From NCBI RefSeq assembly GCF_001971785.1, contig NZ_CP019389.1:445001-509000 (forward strand): a DNA stretch of 64,000 nt. The letters run 5' to 3'. Made by a program: the position numbers and the translations under genes. Of the stretch, positions 1 through 8,988 are shown piece after piece (the first letter of the stretch is position 1; each line of letters starts with the position of its first letter). The notes under the pieces were generated by a model. The model saw only the letters and a list, made by a program, of their open reading frames with translations, was not told the origin of the DNA and searched no databases. The stretch is from Seonamhaeicola sp. S2-3 (GTDB lineage Bacteria; Bacteroidota; Bacteroidia; Flavobacteriales; Flavobacteriaceae).

Positions 1-31
1 CTAACGCAAGTTAGAAGTTAGAAAGTTTAAA

Positions 32-598
32 ATGAAAAAAGTATTAGTAATAGATAACTACGATAGTTTTACCTATAACCTAGTTCATTATTTAGAAGAC
101 TTAAACTGCAATGTTACAGTTTATAGAAATGATAAATTAGAATTAGAAGACGTAAAACCTTTTGATAAAATTTTACTATCACCAGGTCCAGGAATACCAG
201 ATGAAGCTGGTTTATTAAAAGCCATCATTAAAGAGTATGCTTCAACAAAAAGTATTTTAGGCGTATGCTTAGGCCAACAAGCCATAGGTGAAGTTTTTGG
301 AGGAACTATTGTAAACTTAAATGAAGTTTATCACGGTGTAGCCACTAAAGTTGAAATTTGCGTGAATGATGAACCCATATTTAAAGGTTTAAATAAAGAA
401 ATTGAAGTTGGAAGATACCACTCCTGGGTAGTTAACGCTAATTTACCTGAAGCTTTAGAAGCAACATCTTATGATGCTAACGGACAAGTCATGTCTTTAA
501 GACATAGAGAATATGATGTAAAAGGTGTACAATATCATCCAGAATCTGTTTTAACTCCTCAAGGAAAACAAATACTAGAAAATTGGGTAAACAACTAG
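32..598 (+). CDS. trpG: Anthranilate synthase component II (glutamine amidotransferase)
   Basis: This 188-residue cytoplasmic class I glutamine amidotransferase supplies ammonia to TrpE for anthranilate synthesis, the first step of tryptophan production. The nucleophile is Cys79 in GVCLGQQAIGE, and the His169/Glu171 pair sits in YHPES. The oxyanion segment SPGPGIPDEAG is present at residues 50-60. Full family length. It is the first gene in view of a + strand trp operon; trpE would lie just outside the window. A 51-nt gap separates it from trpD, while later genes of the operon overlap. A pabA-like role is possible for this family, but the trp context argues for trpG. Confidence 0.95.
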   Translation: MKKVLVIDNYDSFTYNLVHYLEDLNCNVTVYRNDKLELEDVKPFDKILLSPGPGIPDEAGLLKAIIKEYASTKSILGVCLGQQAIGEVFGGTIVNLNEVYHGVATKVEICVNDEPIFKGLNKEIEVGRYHSWVVNANLPEALEATSYDANGQVMSLRHREYDVKGVQYHPESVLTPQGKQILENWVNN

Positions 599-649
599 CA
601 ATGTACTCATTACATTTAGCTATTAGCAAACAGCCAAAAGCCACTAAAA

Positions 650-1642
650 ATGAAAGATATTTTAAATAGATTAATAAATCATGAAACCATCTCATCAGAA
701 GAGGCCAAACAAGTTATAGTTAACATATCTAAAGATATGTACAACCCAAGCCAAATAGCCTGTTTCTTATCGGTTTACATGATGCGCAGCATAACCATAG
801 AAGAATTACAAGGTTTTAGAGATGCACTTTTAGAACTATGTATTCCTATAGATTTAAAAGATTTTAATACCATTGATATTGTTGGAACAGGCGGTGATGG
901 TAAAAATACCTTTAACATTTCTACACTATCTTCTTTTATTACTGCAGGAGCAGGAGTTCACGTTACTAAACATGGTAATTATGGTGTTTCATCAACATCA
1001 GGATCATCAAATGTTATGGAGTCTTTAGGTGTAAAATTCTCTAACAATGAAGATTTTCTAAAACGTTGTTTAGATAAAGCTGGTATCTGTATTTTACATG
1101 CACCCTTATTTCATCCTGCAATGAAAAATGTGGCTCCAATTAGAAAACAATTGGGTGTGAAAACATTTTTTAATATGTTAGGACCAATGGTAAATCCGTC
1201 ATTCCCCAAAAATCAAATACTTGGGGTTTTCAACCTAGAAATATTACGCCTTTACAGTTTCTTATATCAAAATACAGACAAAAATTATAACATAATTTAT
1301 GCACTAGACGGATACGATGAAATTTCGTTAACAGGCAAAGCAAAAATTGTTTCAAATTATTCTGAAAAATTATTTTCACCAGAAGATTTAGGGCTACCTG
1401 CTGTAAATCAAGAAGACATCTTTGGGGGCAATACCGTAGAAGATGCAGCTAAAATATTTGTAGATATCATTAGTGGCAACGGAACCCAAGCGCAAAACAA
1501 TGTAGTTTGTGCAAACGCAGGTTTAGCTATTGCAACTACCAAACACTTAACACATAAGGAAGGTTTTGAACTAGCCAAAGAATCGTTATTTTCAGGAAAA
1601 GCAAAACAAAGTTTAGACGCTTTAATTGAATTAGGAAAATGA
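650..1642 (+). CDS. trpD: Anthranilate phosphoribosyltransferase
   Basis: Transfers phosphoribose from PRPP to anthranilate, the second step of tryptophan synthesis. 330 residues, normal length. The family glycine motif GTGGDGKNTFNIST lies near residues 79-92, and the KHGNYGVSSTSGSSNVMESLG type substrate segment follows at about 107-127. The stop codon overlaps the trpC start in an ATGA arrangement, so translation is probably coupled. No anomalies seen. Confidence 0.96.
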   Translation: MKDILNRLINHETISSEEAKQVIVNISKDMYNPSQIACFLSVYMMRSITIEELQGFRDALLELCIPIDLKDFNTIDIVGTGGDGKNTFNISTLSSFITAGAGVHVTKHGNYGVSSTSGSSNVMESLGVKFSNNEDFLKRCLDKAGICILHAPLFHPAMKNVAPIRKQLGVKTFFNMLGPMVNPSFPKNQILGVFNLEILRLYSFLYQNTDKNYNIIYALDGYDEISLTGKAKIVSNYSEKLFSPEDLGLPAVNQEDIFGGNTVEDAAKIFVDIISGNGTQAQNNVVCANAGLAIATTKHLTHKEGFELAKESLFSGKAKQSLDALIELGK

Positions 1643-2424
1643 ACATTTTAGATAAAATTGTAATAGATAAACGTAAAGAAGTTAGTCTAAGAAAAACATT
1701 AATTCCAACTTCTCAACTAGAACAGTCGGTTTTATTCTCAAGAGCAACCGTTTCTTTGGCAAACAATTTACGCGCTAGTAAATCTGGTATTATTGCAGAA
1801 CATAAGCGTCGTTCACCTTCAAAATCTGTTATTAACAACAATTTAAATGTACAAGATGTAGCTTCAGGATATGAGAATGCTGGCGTTTGTGGCATGTCTG
1901 TTTTAACAGATGGAAAATATTTTGGCGGTTCTTTAGATGATTTATTAACTGCTAGAGCAAGTTGTAATTTACCGCTTTTAAGAAAAGAATTCATAATAGA
2001 CGAATACCAAATACTTGAAGCCAAAGCCTATGGTGCCGATGTTATTTTACTCATTGCCGCTATTTTAACTAAAAAGGAAATTAAACAATTTTCAGAGTTT
2101 GCAAAAAGTCTAAATCTTAATGTACTTTTAGAAGTTCATAACGAAGAAGAGTTACATAAATCCATTATGCCAAGTCTAGACATGCTAGGCGTTAACAATA
2201 GAAATTTAAAAACGTTTAACGTTAGTTTAGAGACCAGCAAATCATTAAGTAGTTTAATACCTAATGATTTTGTAAAAGTTTCAGAAAGTGGTATTAGTAA
2301 TATTGAAGCCATAAAAGAACTTCAACCCTATGGTTACCAAGGATTTTTAATTGGTGAGAATTTTATGAAAACTGAGAATCCTGGAGCCAGCGCAACACAA
2401 TTTATAAAAGCATTAGAAGGATGA
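1639..2424 (+). CDS. trpC: Indole-3-glycerol phosphate synthase
   Basis: Closes the indole ring to give indole-3-glycerol phosphate. 261 residues, a single TIM barrel. Family motifs are visible: [13 protein letters not shown] (catalytic Lys/Arg strand), [33 protein letters not shown] and VSESGI near the C terminus. It overlaps trpD and the downstream trpF/B by 4 nt each (ATGA), a tightly packed operon. Unlike enteric bacteria, it is not fused to TrpF; TrpF is fused to TrpB instead. Confidence 0.96.
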   Translation: MNILDKIVIDKRKEVSLRKTLIPTSQLEQSVLFSRATVSLANNLRASKSGIIAEHKRRSPSKSVINNNLNVQDVASGYENAGVCGMSVLTDGKYFGGSLDDLLTARASCNLPLLRKEFIIDEYQILEAKAYGADVILLIAAILTKKEIKQFSEFAKSLNLNVLLEVHNEEELHKSIMPSLDMLGVNNRNLKTFNVSLETSKSLSSLIPNDFVKVSESGISNIEAIKELQPYGYQGFLIGENFMKTENPGASATQFIKALEG

Positions 2425-4244
2425 AATTAAAAATATGCGGAATGAAATATCAAGATAATATAGAACAAGTTGCTGCATTGCAACCTGATTATCTTGGATT
2501 TATTTTTTATGAAGAAACACCTAGGCACTTCAATACCAAAATACCAGAGATTCCAAAAAGTATAAAAAAAGTAGGTGTTTTTGTAGATGAAGATGTTACT
2601 AAAGTAATTGAAAAAGTTAATGAGTTTAAATTAGATGCCGTACAATTACACGGTGAAGAAACATCTTATTATTGCAGTATATTGCGCTCTACAACCATGT
2701 TATCTAAACCTATTGAAATTATAAAAGTATTCTCAATAAAAGATGAATTCAATTTTGAAGTTTTAGAACCCTATGAAAATGTATGCGATTACTTTTTATT
2801 TGATACAAAAGGAAAACTTCCAGGTGGAAATGGTTACAAATTTAATTGGAATGTTTTAAAAGACTACCCTTCTACCAAACCATTTTTTTTAAGTGGTGGC
2901 ATTGGTTTAAATAATGTAACCGATATTAAAAAATTTAAAGAAAGTGAAGTTTCTAAATATTGTTACGCCATTGATGTAAACAGTAAATTTGAATTAGAAC
3001 CTGGGCTAAAAAGCACTTCAAACTTAAGAGAATTCATTAATAAACTTAATGATAATAAAACAATGAATTATAATGTAGACGACAAAGGTTATTATGGCAA
3101 TTTTGGTGGCGCATTTATACCAGAAATGTTATATCCTAATGTAGAAGAGTTACGTCAAAATTATTTGAAGGTTATGGCAGAACCAGACTTTCAAAAGGAG
3201 TTTAACCAACTGTTAAAAGACTATGTTGGGCGTCCATCGCCTTTATATTTTGCCAAACGCCTATCTAAAAAATACAACACAAAAATCTACTTAAAAAGAG
3301 AAGATTTAAATCATACCGGAGCGCATAAAATAAACAATACCATTGGCCAGATTTTAATGGCAAAACGCCTTGGGAAAACTAGAATTATTGCCGAAACTGG
3401 AGCAGGACAACATGGTGTTGCCACTGCAACGGTTTGTGCTTTAATGGGATTAGAGTGTATTGTGTATATGGGTGAAATTGATATTGCAAGACAAGCACCA
3501 AACGTGGCCAGAATAAAAATGTTAGGAGCTAAAGTTGTTCCTGCATTATCAGGAAGCCGTACATTAAAAGATGCCACTAATGAAGCTATTAGAGATTGGA
3601 TTAACAACCCAGTAAACACACATTATATTATTGGTTCTGCTATTGGTCCGCACCCATACCCAGATATGGTAACACGGTTTCAATCTGTAATTTCTGAAGA
3701 AATAAAATGGCAACTTAAAGAGCATGAAGGTAGAGAAAACCCAGATTACGTAGCTGCTTGTATTGGTGGCGGTAGTAACGCAGCTGGAACATATTACCAT
3801 TATCTTCATGAAGAAGATGTAAAAATTATTGCTGTAGAAGCTGCCGGATTAGGTGTAGATTCTGGTGAAAGTGCTGCAACATCGGTTCTTGGTAAAGAAG
3901 GTATTATACACGGTTGTAAAACCTTGTTGATGCAAACTGCAGACGGACAAATAACGGAGCCTTACTCTATTTCGGCTGGTTTAGATTATCCTGGTGTTGG
4001 CCCCATGCATGCGCATTTAGCAAAAACTGGTAGAGCAGAATTTTTATCAATTACTGATGATGAGGCTATGAAAGCAGGTCTAGAGTTATGTGAATTAGAA
4101 GGTATTATTCCGGCAATTGAAAGCTCTCATGCCCTTGCCATTTTTAAGCAAAAACAGTTTAAACCAGATGACGTTGTGGTAATGAGTTTATCGGGTAGAG
4201 GTGATAAAGATTTACAGAATTATATTGATTATTTTAAAATATAA
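2421..4244 (+). CDS. trpFB: Fused phosphoribosylanthranilate isomerase / tryptophan synthase beta chain (TrpF-TrpB)
   Basis: One uninterrupted 607-residue frame holds two complete enzymes. Residues 1-214 are TrpF: KICGMK start with the catalytic Cys, [16 protein letters not shown] phosphate loop, FFLSGGIG. Residues 215-607 are Trp[18 protein letters not shown] with PLP lysine at residue 303 (about 89 in TrpB numbering), GGGSNAAG phosphate-binding loop, and SGRGDKD at the end. An internal ATG at 3063 is where a free TrpB would begin; no stop codon lies between the two parts. The two enzymes catalyse non-adjacent steps of the pathway. Whether the product stays fused, or TrpB is also made from the internal ATG, cannot be told from sequence. 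Confidence 0.93.
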   Translation: MKLKICGMKYQDNIEQVAALQPDYLGFIFYEETPRHFNTKIPEIPKSIKKVGVFVDEDVTKVIEKVNEFKLDAVQLHGEETSYYCSILRSTTMLSKPIEIIKVFSIKDEFNFEVLEPYENVCDYFLFDTKGKLPGGNGYKFNWNVLKDYPSTKPFFLSGGIGLNNVTDIKKFKESEVSKYCYAIDVNSKFELEPGLKSTSNLREFINKLNDNKTMNYNVDDKGYYGNFGGAFIPEMLYPNVEELRQNYLKVMAEPDFQKEFNQLLKDYVGRPSPLYFAKRLSKKYNTKIYLKREDLNHTGAHKINNTIGQILMAKRLGKTRIIAETGAGQHGVATATVCALMGLECIVYMGEIDIARQAPNVARIKMLGAKVVPALSGSRTLKDATNEAIRDWINNPVNTHYIIGSAIGPHPYPDMVTRFQSVISEEIKWQLKEHEGRENPDYVAACIGGGSNAAGTYYHYLHEEDVKIIAVEAAGLGVDSGESAATSVLGKEGIIHGCKTLLMQTADGQITEPYSISAGLDYPGVGPMHAHLAKTGRAEFLSITDDEAMKAGLELCELEGIIPAIESSHALAIFKQKQFKPDDVVVMSLSGRGDKDLQNYIDYFKI

Positions 4245-4261
4245 ATTGATAACCTTACTAA

Positions 4262-4344
4262 TGCGTTAGGGATTGAACGGTATGTTTGAGCTCCCGACGA
4301 AGGAGGAGCGAGTAGTGAAAGCCCGACCCCTTGTGGGTAACGCC
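4262..4344 (+). repeat. Structured interspersed repeat, copy 1 (in the trpB-trpA gap)
   Basis: It starts TGCGTTAGGGATTG and ends AAGCCCGACC...GGTAACGCC. GCGTTA at the left end can pair with TAACGC at the right end, and internal hairpins (ACCC/GGGT around CTTGT; GCTCC/GGAGC) fill it. A second copy at 53708-53798 shares both ends and the AAGCCCGACC block. The element ends 13 nt before the trpA ATG. It is more GC-rich than its surroundings. Confidence 0.75.
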
Positions 4345-4357
4345 AAAAATTATAATA

Positions 4358-5122
4358 ATGAACAGAATAAATAAAAAATTAAAAGAGGACAAAAAAATTC
4401 TTTCTATATACTTTACTGCTGGTTATCCTAATTTAGATGACACGGTAAATATTATTCAAGATTTAGAAAAAAGTGGTGTAGATTTAATTGAAATTGGTTT
4501 ACCTTTTAGTGACCCTCTTGCCGATGGCCCAACTATACAAGCAAGTTCTACCCAAGCACTTAAAAACGGGATGACTACCGAGGTGCTTTTTAACCAATTA
4601 AAAGATATACGACAATCTGTAAATATTCCATTAATTATAATGGGGTACTTTAACCCAATGTTACAATACGGTGTGGAAGCTTTTTGTGAAAAATGTGCAG
4701 AAATTGGAATTGATGGGTTGATTATTCCTGATTTACCTGTTGATGTATATCATGAAGAATACCAAGCTACGTTTGAAAAATATGGTTTAATAAATGTGTT
4801 TTTAATTACACCTCAAACCAGCGATGAGCGCATTAGGTTTATAGATTCTGTTTCAAACGGTTTTATTTACATGGTAAGTAGTGCTAGTACTACTGGTGCT
4901 AAGTCTGGTTTTGGTGATGAACAAACAAAATACTTTGAACGTATTAACAATTTAAACCTTAAAAACCCTCAAATTGTTGGTTTTGGTATTAGTAACAACG
5001 ATACTTTTACTGCTGCAACTAAGTACGCTAAAGGTGCTATTATTGGTAGTGCGTTTGTAAAATATATTGCTAATGAGGGTACAAAACATATTGATAAATT
5101 TGTTGATACTATACTAAATTAA
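4358..5122 (+). CDS. trpA: Tryptophan synthase alpha chain
   Basis: Cleaves indole-3-glycerol phosphate to indole, which passes to TrpB. 254 residues from the ATG at 4358. The frame can be extended to a TTG at 4331, but those nine codons lie in the structured repeat, so the ATG is preferred. Motifs: YFTAGYPN near the start, catalytic Glu in LIEIGLPFSDPLADGP with the aspartate following, GLIIPDLPVD, FGISNND and GAIIGSAFVK. It is the last trp gene, and its stop overlaps the next ATG (TAATG). The 113-nt gap before it is unusual in an otherwise overlapping operon and holds the repeat. Confidence 0.95.
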   Translation: MNRINKKLKEDKKILSIYFTAGYPNLDDTVNIIQDLEKSGVDLIEIGLPFSDPLADGPTIQASSTQALKNGMTTEVLFNQLKDIRQSVNIPLIIMGYFNPMLQYGVEAFCEKCAEIGIDGLIIPDLPVDVYHEEYQATFEKYGLINVFLITPQTSDERIRFIDSVSNGFIYMVSSASTTGAKSGFGDEQTKYFERINNLNLKNPQIVGFGISNNDTFTAATKYAKGAIIGSAFVKYIANEGTKHIDKFVDTILN

Positions 5123-5577
5123 TGCCTTTAAACATTGTTTTAATAGAGCCTGAAATACCTAACAACACTGGTAATATTGGACGATTAGCTTTAGCATCGG
5201 GCTCTAAATTACACTTAGTAAAACCTTTTGGTTTTGAGATTAATGATTCTAGATTAAAACGTGCAGGATTAGATTATTGGCAGCACCTTAACGTTATTTA
5301 TTATGATAATGTAGAAGATTTTTTCAAAAAAAATAGTAACAAAAAAATGGCTTTTCTTTCTAGCCATGGCAGTAAAACTTATGGAGATATTCCTTTTGAA
5401 GATGATATATTTTTAATTTTTGGAAAAGAATCGGTTGGTTTATCAAAATCAATTATTGAAAAACATCAAGACCAACTTTATAAAATTCCTATTTACAACA
5501 AACACGTTAGAAGTTTAAATCTTTCAAATGCTGTAAGTATTGTGGTTTATGATGGCCTTAAGCAATTAGATAAGTAA
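5122..5577 (+). CDS. trmL: tRNA (cytidine/uridine-34 2'-O)-methyltransferase, SPOUT family
   Basis: Probable wobble-base ribose methylase of certain tRNA-Leu species using S-adenosylmethionine. 151 residues, usual for TrmL. SPOUT motifs: IEPEIPNNTGNIGRLA (motif 1), LIFGKESVGL (motif 2) and IPIYNKHVRSLNLSNAVSIVVYD (motif 3, the trefoil knot). It overlaps trpA by one base, so it is cotranscribed with the trp operon without an obvious functional link. Its 3' end overlaps the convergent gene at 5566 by 12 bp. Confidence 0.92.
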   Translation: MPLNIVLIEPEIPNNTGNIGRLALASGSKLHLVKPFGFEINDSRLKRAGLDYWQHLNVIYYDNVEDFFKKNSNKKMAFLSSHGSKTYGDIPFEDDIFLIFGKESVGLSKSIIEKHQDQLYKIPIYNKHVRSLNLSNAVSIVVYDGLKQLDK

Positions 5578-6474
5578 TATATCTTCTAAAGCAGGTTTTA
5601 AATGATGGTATTTAAAATAAAACCCTTGTTTTTCAATTTTATTTGAACTAACACGTTGGCTATCAAACAAAAGAACATGCATTTCTCCCATCATTATTTT
5701 CATCAAAAACTTTGGAATATTTGGTAAAATTAAAGGTCTTTTTACAACCTTAGCAATGGTTTTGGTTAACTCTTTATTAGTAACTGGATTGGGAGCAACA
5801 CCATTATACACACCAATTAAACCGTTTTTTAAAACATATAAAAACATATCTGCTAAATCTTGAATATGAATCCATGATTGCCATTGTTTACCATTACCAA
5901 AAGCAGCACCAACACCATATTTAATAGGTTTAAGCATTTGCGGTAATGCACCTCCATTTTTAGCTAATACCAAACCAATTCTTATTTTAGAAACAGCTAT
6001 ATTAACGGTTTTAAATGCTTCAACAGAATGCTCCCAAGCTTTTACCACATCTCCTAAAAATGACTTGTTTAATTCTTTAAAACTTTCGTCATAATAATTA
6101 ACCAATGAATCTGGATAAATACTAATACCACTTGCTGATACTATTTGCTTAATGCTATGAGACTCTCCTTTTAAAGCATTAACAAGCAACTGCGCTCCCT
6201 TTACTCTACTGGATATAATTTTCTCTTTATATTCTGGTGTCCATCGTTTAGAAACTGTAGCACCTGCTAAATGAATAATGGCATCTACATTTTTAAAACA
6301 ATTACTATCAATTTCTTGGGTTTTAATATTCCAATAAAATCCTTTATAATTATCGTCATTTTTAATTTTCAATTTACTTGTGGTAAGATAATTTACAGCA
6401 ATATTGTCTCTATGGCAACTTTTTACAATTTGTTGCCCCACAAGTCCTGTAGCTCCTGTTATTAATATCCTCAT
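5566..6474 (-). CDS. TIGR01777 family NAD(P)-binding epimerase-like protein (YfcH-like)
   Basis: 302 residues with an extended SDR Rossmann fold: GATGLVGQQIV at residues 7-17, IIHLAGATVSKRWT, YYDES in the mid region and GNGKQWQSWIHIQDL, a signature of the TIGR01777/YfcH group. The biochemical function of this group is not settled; homologues have been linked to cell division inhibition (SulA-like naming) without firm proof. It is the last of three minus-strand genes (DUF4920 protein, mnmD, this gene) and converges on trmL. Confidence 0.85.
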   Translation of the reverse strand: MRILITGATGLVGQQIVKSCHRDNIAVNYLTTSKLKIKNDDNYKGFYWNIKTQEIDSNCFKNVDAIIHLAGATVSKRWTPEYKEKIISSRVKGAQLLVNALKGESHSIKQIVSASGISIYPDSLVNYYDESFKELNKSFLGDVVKAWEHSVEAFKTVNIAVSKIRIGLVLAKNGGALPQMLKPIKYGVGAAFGNGKQWQSWIHIQDLADMFLYVLKNGLIGVYNGVAPNPVTNKELTKTIAKVVKRPLILPNIPKFLMKIMMGEMHVLLFDSQRVSSNKIEKQGFYFKYHHLKPALEDILLI

Positions 6475-6543
6475 ATATTAAAGATACAAAATCAAGCACC
6501 TATTAACTAAACTTTATATTAGCTTTAACAATTGCTAAAACAA

Positions 6544-7230
6544 TTAAAGTTTTGTGGCTCTAAGCATTTCTCTTTTACCTGGTGGCCCCGGCAATTTTTC
6601 TACAAAAAATCCTACTGCTTGCATAGCTCTACGTACACTTCCTTTTGCTGAATAGGTTACCAAAACCCCTTCATTTTTTAAGGCTTCGTACATTTTTTTA
6701 AAGATTGACTCTGTCCACAATTCAGGTTGAACACGTGCCCCAAAAGCATCAAAATAAATAAGATTAAAACTATCCTTATCTTTTATTTCATTAAAAAACT
6801 TATTCTGTTTTAGTAATGAAAAATAAGGTGTTAGTTGGTGCTCCTCTTCCCAAGCTATATTATGAAGTTCATTAAACAGATTAATATTAGATTTTAGTTC
6901 GGAAGCATAATTTAATTTTTTAACCTCTTGTGAATTAATAGGATACCCCTCTACCCCAACATAATTTACTTTAACTTGAAGTTTTTCTGCCTCAAGTAAT
7001 GTGATTAAAGCATTTAACCCTGTACCAAAACCTATCTCTAATATAGATAAAGCTTGATTAGGTTTAGAACATATATGCTGTAACCCATGTTTTATAAACA
7101 CATGGTATGCCTCTTGAATGGCTCCGTGTTTTGAATGGTACTGCTCATTCCATTCTGGTATATGAATAGTTGCAGAACCATCAGCTGTAATGATGATTTC
7201 TCGTTTCAATTGGTTGTTTTTATTGAGCAA
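6544..7230 (-). CDS. mnmD: tRNA 5-aminomethyl-2-thiouridine methyltransferase (MnmD/DUF752)
   Basis: 228-residue SAM-dependent methylase equivalent to the N-terminal half of MnmC; it completes mnm5s2U34 in tRNA. Motif I is ILEIGFGTGLNAL, the DAFGARVQPELWT block follows the acidic strand, and the C terminus has the family-typical VRRAMQAVGFFVEKLPGPPGKREML. The oxidase half of MnmC is absent, as is usual for stand-alone MnmD. It overlaps the upstream DUF4920 gene by 11 nt. Confidence 0.9.
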   Translation of the reverse strand: MLNKNNQLKREIIITADGSATIHIPEWNEQYHSKHGAIQEAYHVFIKHGLQHICSKPNQALSILEIGFGTGLNALITLLEAEKLQVKVNYVGVEGYPINSQEVKKLNYASELKSNINLFNELHNIAWEEEHQLTPYFSLLKQNKFFNEIKDKDSFNLIYFDAFGARVQPELWTESIFKKMYEALKNEGVLVTYSAKGSVRRAMQAVGFFVEKLPGPPGKREMLRATKL

Positions 7231-7714
7231 TCAAAACACCATCAGCTTCAAAAGAAAAGGTCTTTTTGGGTTCAGTTATAGCTGCAATTTCTTCGGGTGA
7301 TTTTCCTGCGTCTTCGGCATAATGCTGTAATTCATCAACAGGAACCTCCTTTACATAAGCTTTTCCGTTTACAATAACTTCTTTTCCTGCTATATCTTTG
7401 GGTACAAAAAAACCGTAATCTTTAAATTTTACCATAGCTTCATTACCTTCCCCCAAATCTAAAGTCATCCAACATCCTTTGGCTTGACAAACTTTAAGTA
7501 CTTTGGCAGTCATTTTTGAATTTATACTGTCTCCTACATTCATTTCTTTGTAATGAGACAACATTGAAGATGAAGCTATAGCATCATCTGCAACAATGTC
7601 TTTACCAAAAGAGGCATACTCAATTTTAATAGGCTCTTTTGGGGTTTCATCTGCTTTATTTTTACAAGCATTAAACATTAAAACAAAAATAAGTGCAATA
7701 ATTACTGGTTTCAT
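7220..7714 (-). CDS. DUF4920 lipoprotein
   Basis: 164 residues with a lipoprotein signal (hydrophobic stretch then NAC, Cys17), so probably periplasmic and membrane-anchored. The core resembles DUF4920: VLKVCQAKGCWMTLDLG with a Cys pair, then VKFKDYGFFVPKDI and a conserved basic/acidic tail. The motif resembles OB-fold-like domains in copper/nitrous oxide related proteins, but no function is established. First gene of the minus-strand trio. Confidence 0.8.
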   Translation of the reverse strand: MKPVIIALIFVLMFNACKNKADETPKEPIKIEYASFGKDIVADDAIASSSMLSHYKEMNVGDSINSKMTAKVLKVCQAKGCWMTLDLGEGNEAMVKFKDYGFFVPKDIAGKEVIVNGKAYVKEVPVDELQHYAEDAGKSPEEIAAITEPKKTFSFEADGVLIAQ

Positions 7715-7779
7715 ATTCTGAAAATTTCAATTTTAAACTATTTATGTAAATATACCTCTTTTTTAAAAACCTTTTTATT

Positions 7780-7787
7780 TAACTTTG
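7780..7787 (+). promoter_or_regulatory. Bacteroidota -7 box before ilvE
   Basis: TAACTTTG fits TAnnTTTG and lies 20 nt before the ilvE ATG, implying a short leader. A clear -33 TTTG is not visible. Confidence 0.5.
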
Positions 7788-7807
7788 CTAAGTAAAACTA
7801 CTAGATT

Positions 7808-8875
7808 ATGAGTACAATAATCAATAATATTGAGATTATAAAAACAAAGTCTTCTAAAATTAATGAAGTAGACTTTGATGATTTAAAATTTGGAAGTGTA
7901 TTTTCAGACCACATGTTAGTGTGTGATTATAAAGATGGTAAGTGGCAGGAGCCAAAAATTACACCATACCAACCCATTACTTTAGATCCTGCTGCAAAGA
8001 TTTTTCATTACGGTCAATCTGTTTTTGAAGGTATGAAAGCTTATAAAGATGAAAACGATAATGTTTGGTTGTTTCGTCCTTTAGATAATTTTAAACGTTT
8101 AAATATTTCATCTAAACGATTAGCTATACCAGAATTACCCGAAACTTATTTTATGGAGGGTTTAAAAACATTATTAGAGCTTGATAAAGACTGGATTCCT
8201 AAAAAAGACGGTAGTTCATTATATATTCGTCCGTTTATATTTGCTTCTGGAAATGGGTTTCATGCTTCGCCTGCCGATGAGTATAAATTTATAATTTGTA
8301 CGGCGCCTTCTGGTTCTTATTTTTCTGGAGACGTAAAAGTTTTAATAGAAGAAAAGTATTCTCGTTCTGCCAACGGTGGTGTAGGCTTTGCAAAAGCTGG
8401 TGGTAATTATGCAGGACAATTTTACCCTACCCAATTAGCAAAAGAAAAAGGGTATCATCAAGTTATTTGGACTGATGATAATACCCATGAGTACATTGAG
8501 GAAGCTGGTGCCATGAATATTTTTGTTAGAATAAACGACACATTAATTACAGCTCCAACAAGTGATAGAATTTTAGATGGTATAACTAGAAAAAGTATTA
8601 TAGAATTAGCTAAAGCTGAAGGTATTAATGTTGAAGTGAGAAACCTACTGGTTTCTGAAGTAATTGAAGCCGCTAAAAATGGCACATTAAAAGAAATGTT
8701 TGGTGCAGGTACAGCAGCTGTTGTTTCTCCTATTGCTGCCTTTGGTTATAAGGATGTAGATTATAATCTACCTAAATTAGATGAGTCTTATGCCGATTTC
8801 TTTAAAAAACAAATAACAGATATTCAAACAAACAAATCTGAAGATCCTTTTGGATGGCGTTTTAAAGTTGAGTAA
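7808..8875 (+). CDS. ilvE: Branched-chain amino acid aminotransferase
   Basis: 355-residue fold-type IV PLP transaminase (long, BCAT2-like form). Interconverts valine, leucine and isoleucine with their 2-oxo acids. Family segments: FHYGQSVFEGMKAY, RLNISSKRLAIP, YIRPFIFASG, PLP-lysine segment KAGGNYAGQF, EEAGAMNIFV and GTAAVVSPI. It stands alone between divergent and convergent minus-strand genes and ends at a bidirectional terminator. Confidence 0.95.
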   Translation: MSTIINNIEIIKTKSSKINEVDFDDLKFGSVFSDHMLVCDYKDGKWQEPKITPYQPITLDPAAKIFHYGQSVFEGMKAYKDENDNVWLFRPLDNFKRLNISSKRLAIPELPETYFMEGLKTLLELDKDWIPKKDGSSLYIRPFIFASGNGFHASPADEYKFIICTAPSGSYFSGDVKVLIEEKYSRSANGGVGFAKAGGNYAGQFYPTQLAKEKGYHQVIWTDDNTHEYIEEAGAMNIFVRINDTLITAPTSDRILDGITRKSIIELAKAEGINVEVRNLLVSEVIEAAKNGTLKEMFGAGTAAVVSPIAAFGYKDVDYNLPKLDESYADFFKKQITDIQTNKSEDPFGWRFKVE

Positions 8876-8940
8876 AAACATATTATAACCATATAAAAGA
8901 GAAGTTGTTTAGCTTTGATGGTTCTCTCCAAGAATGTAAA

Positions 8941-8960
8941 AAGGCACCCTAAGGTGCCTT
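8941..8960. terminator. Bidirectional terminator between ilvE and the OmpA-family gene
   Basis: Perfect 8-bp stem AAGGCACC/GGTGCCTT with loop CTAA, flanked by A and T runs. It serves the convergent genes on both sides. Confidence 0.85.
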
Positions 8961-8988
8961 TTAAAACAAACTAAACTTATCTATATAA

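Noticed and set aside
4331-4357. TTG start giving TrpA nine extra residues
   Set aside because: Those codons lie in the structured repeat and its trailing A-rich leader; the ATG at 4358 fits the family N terminus.
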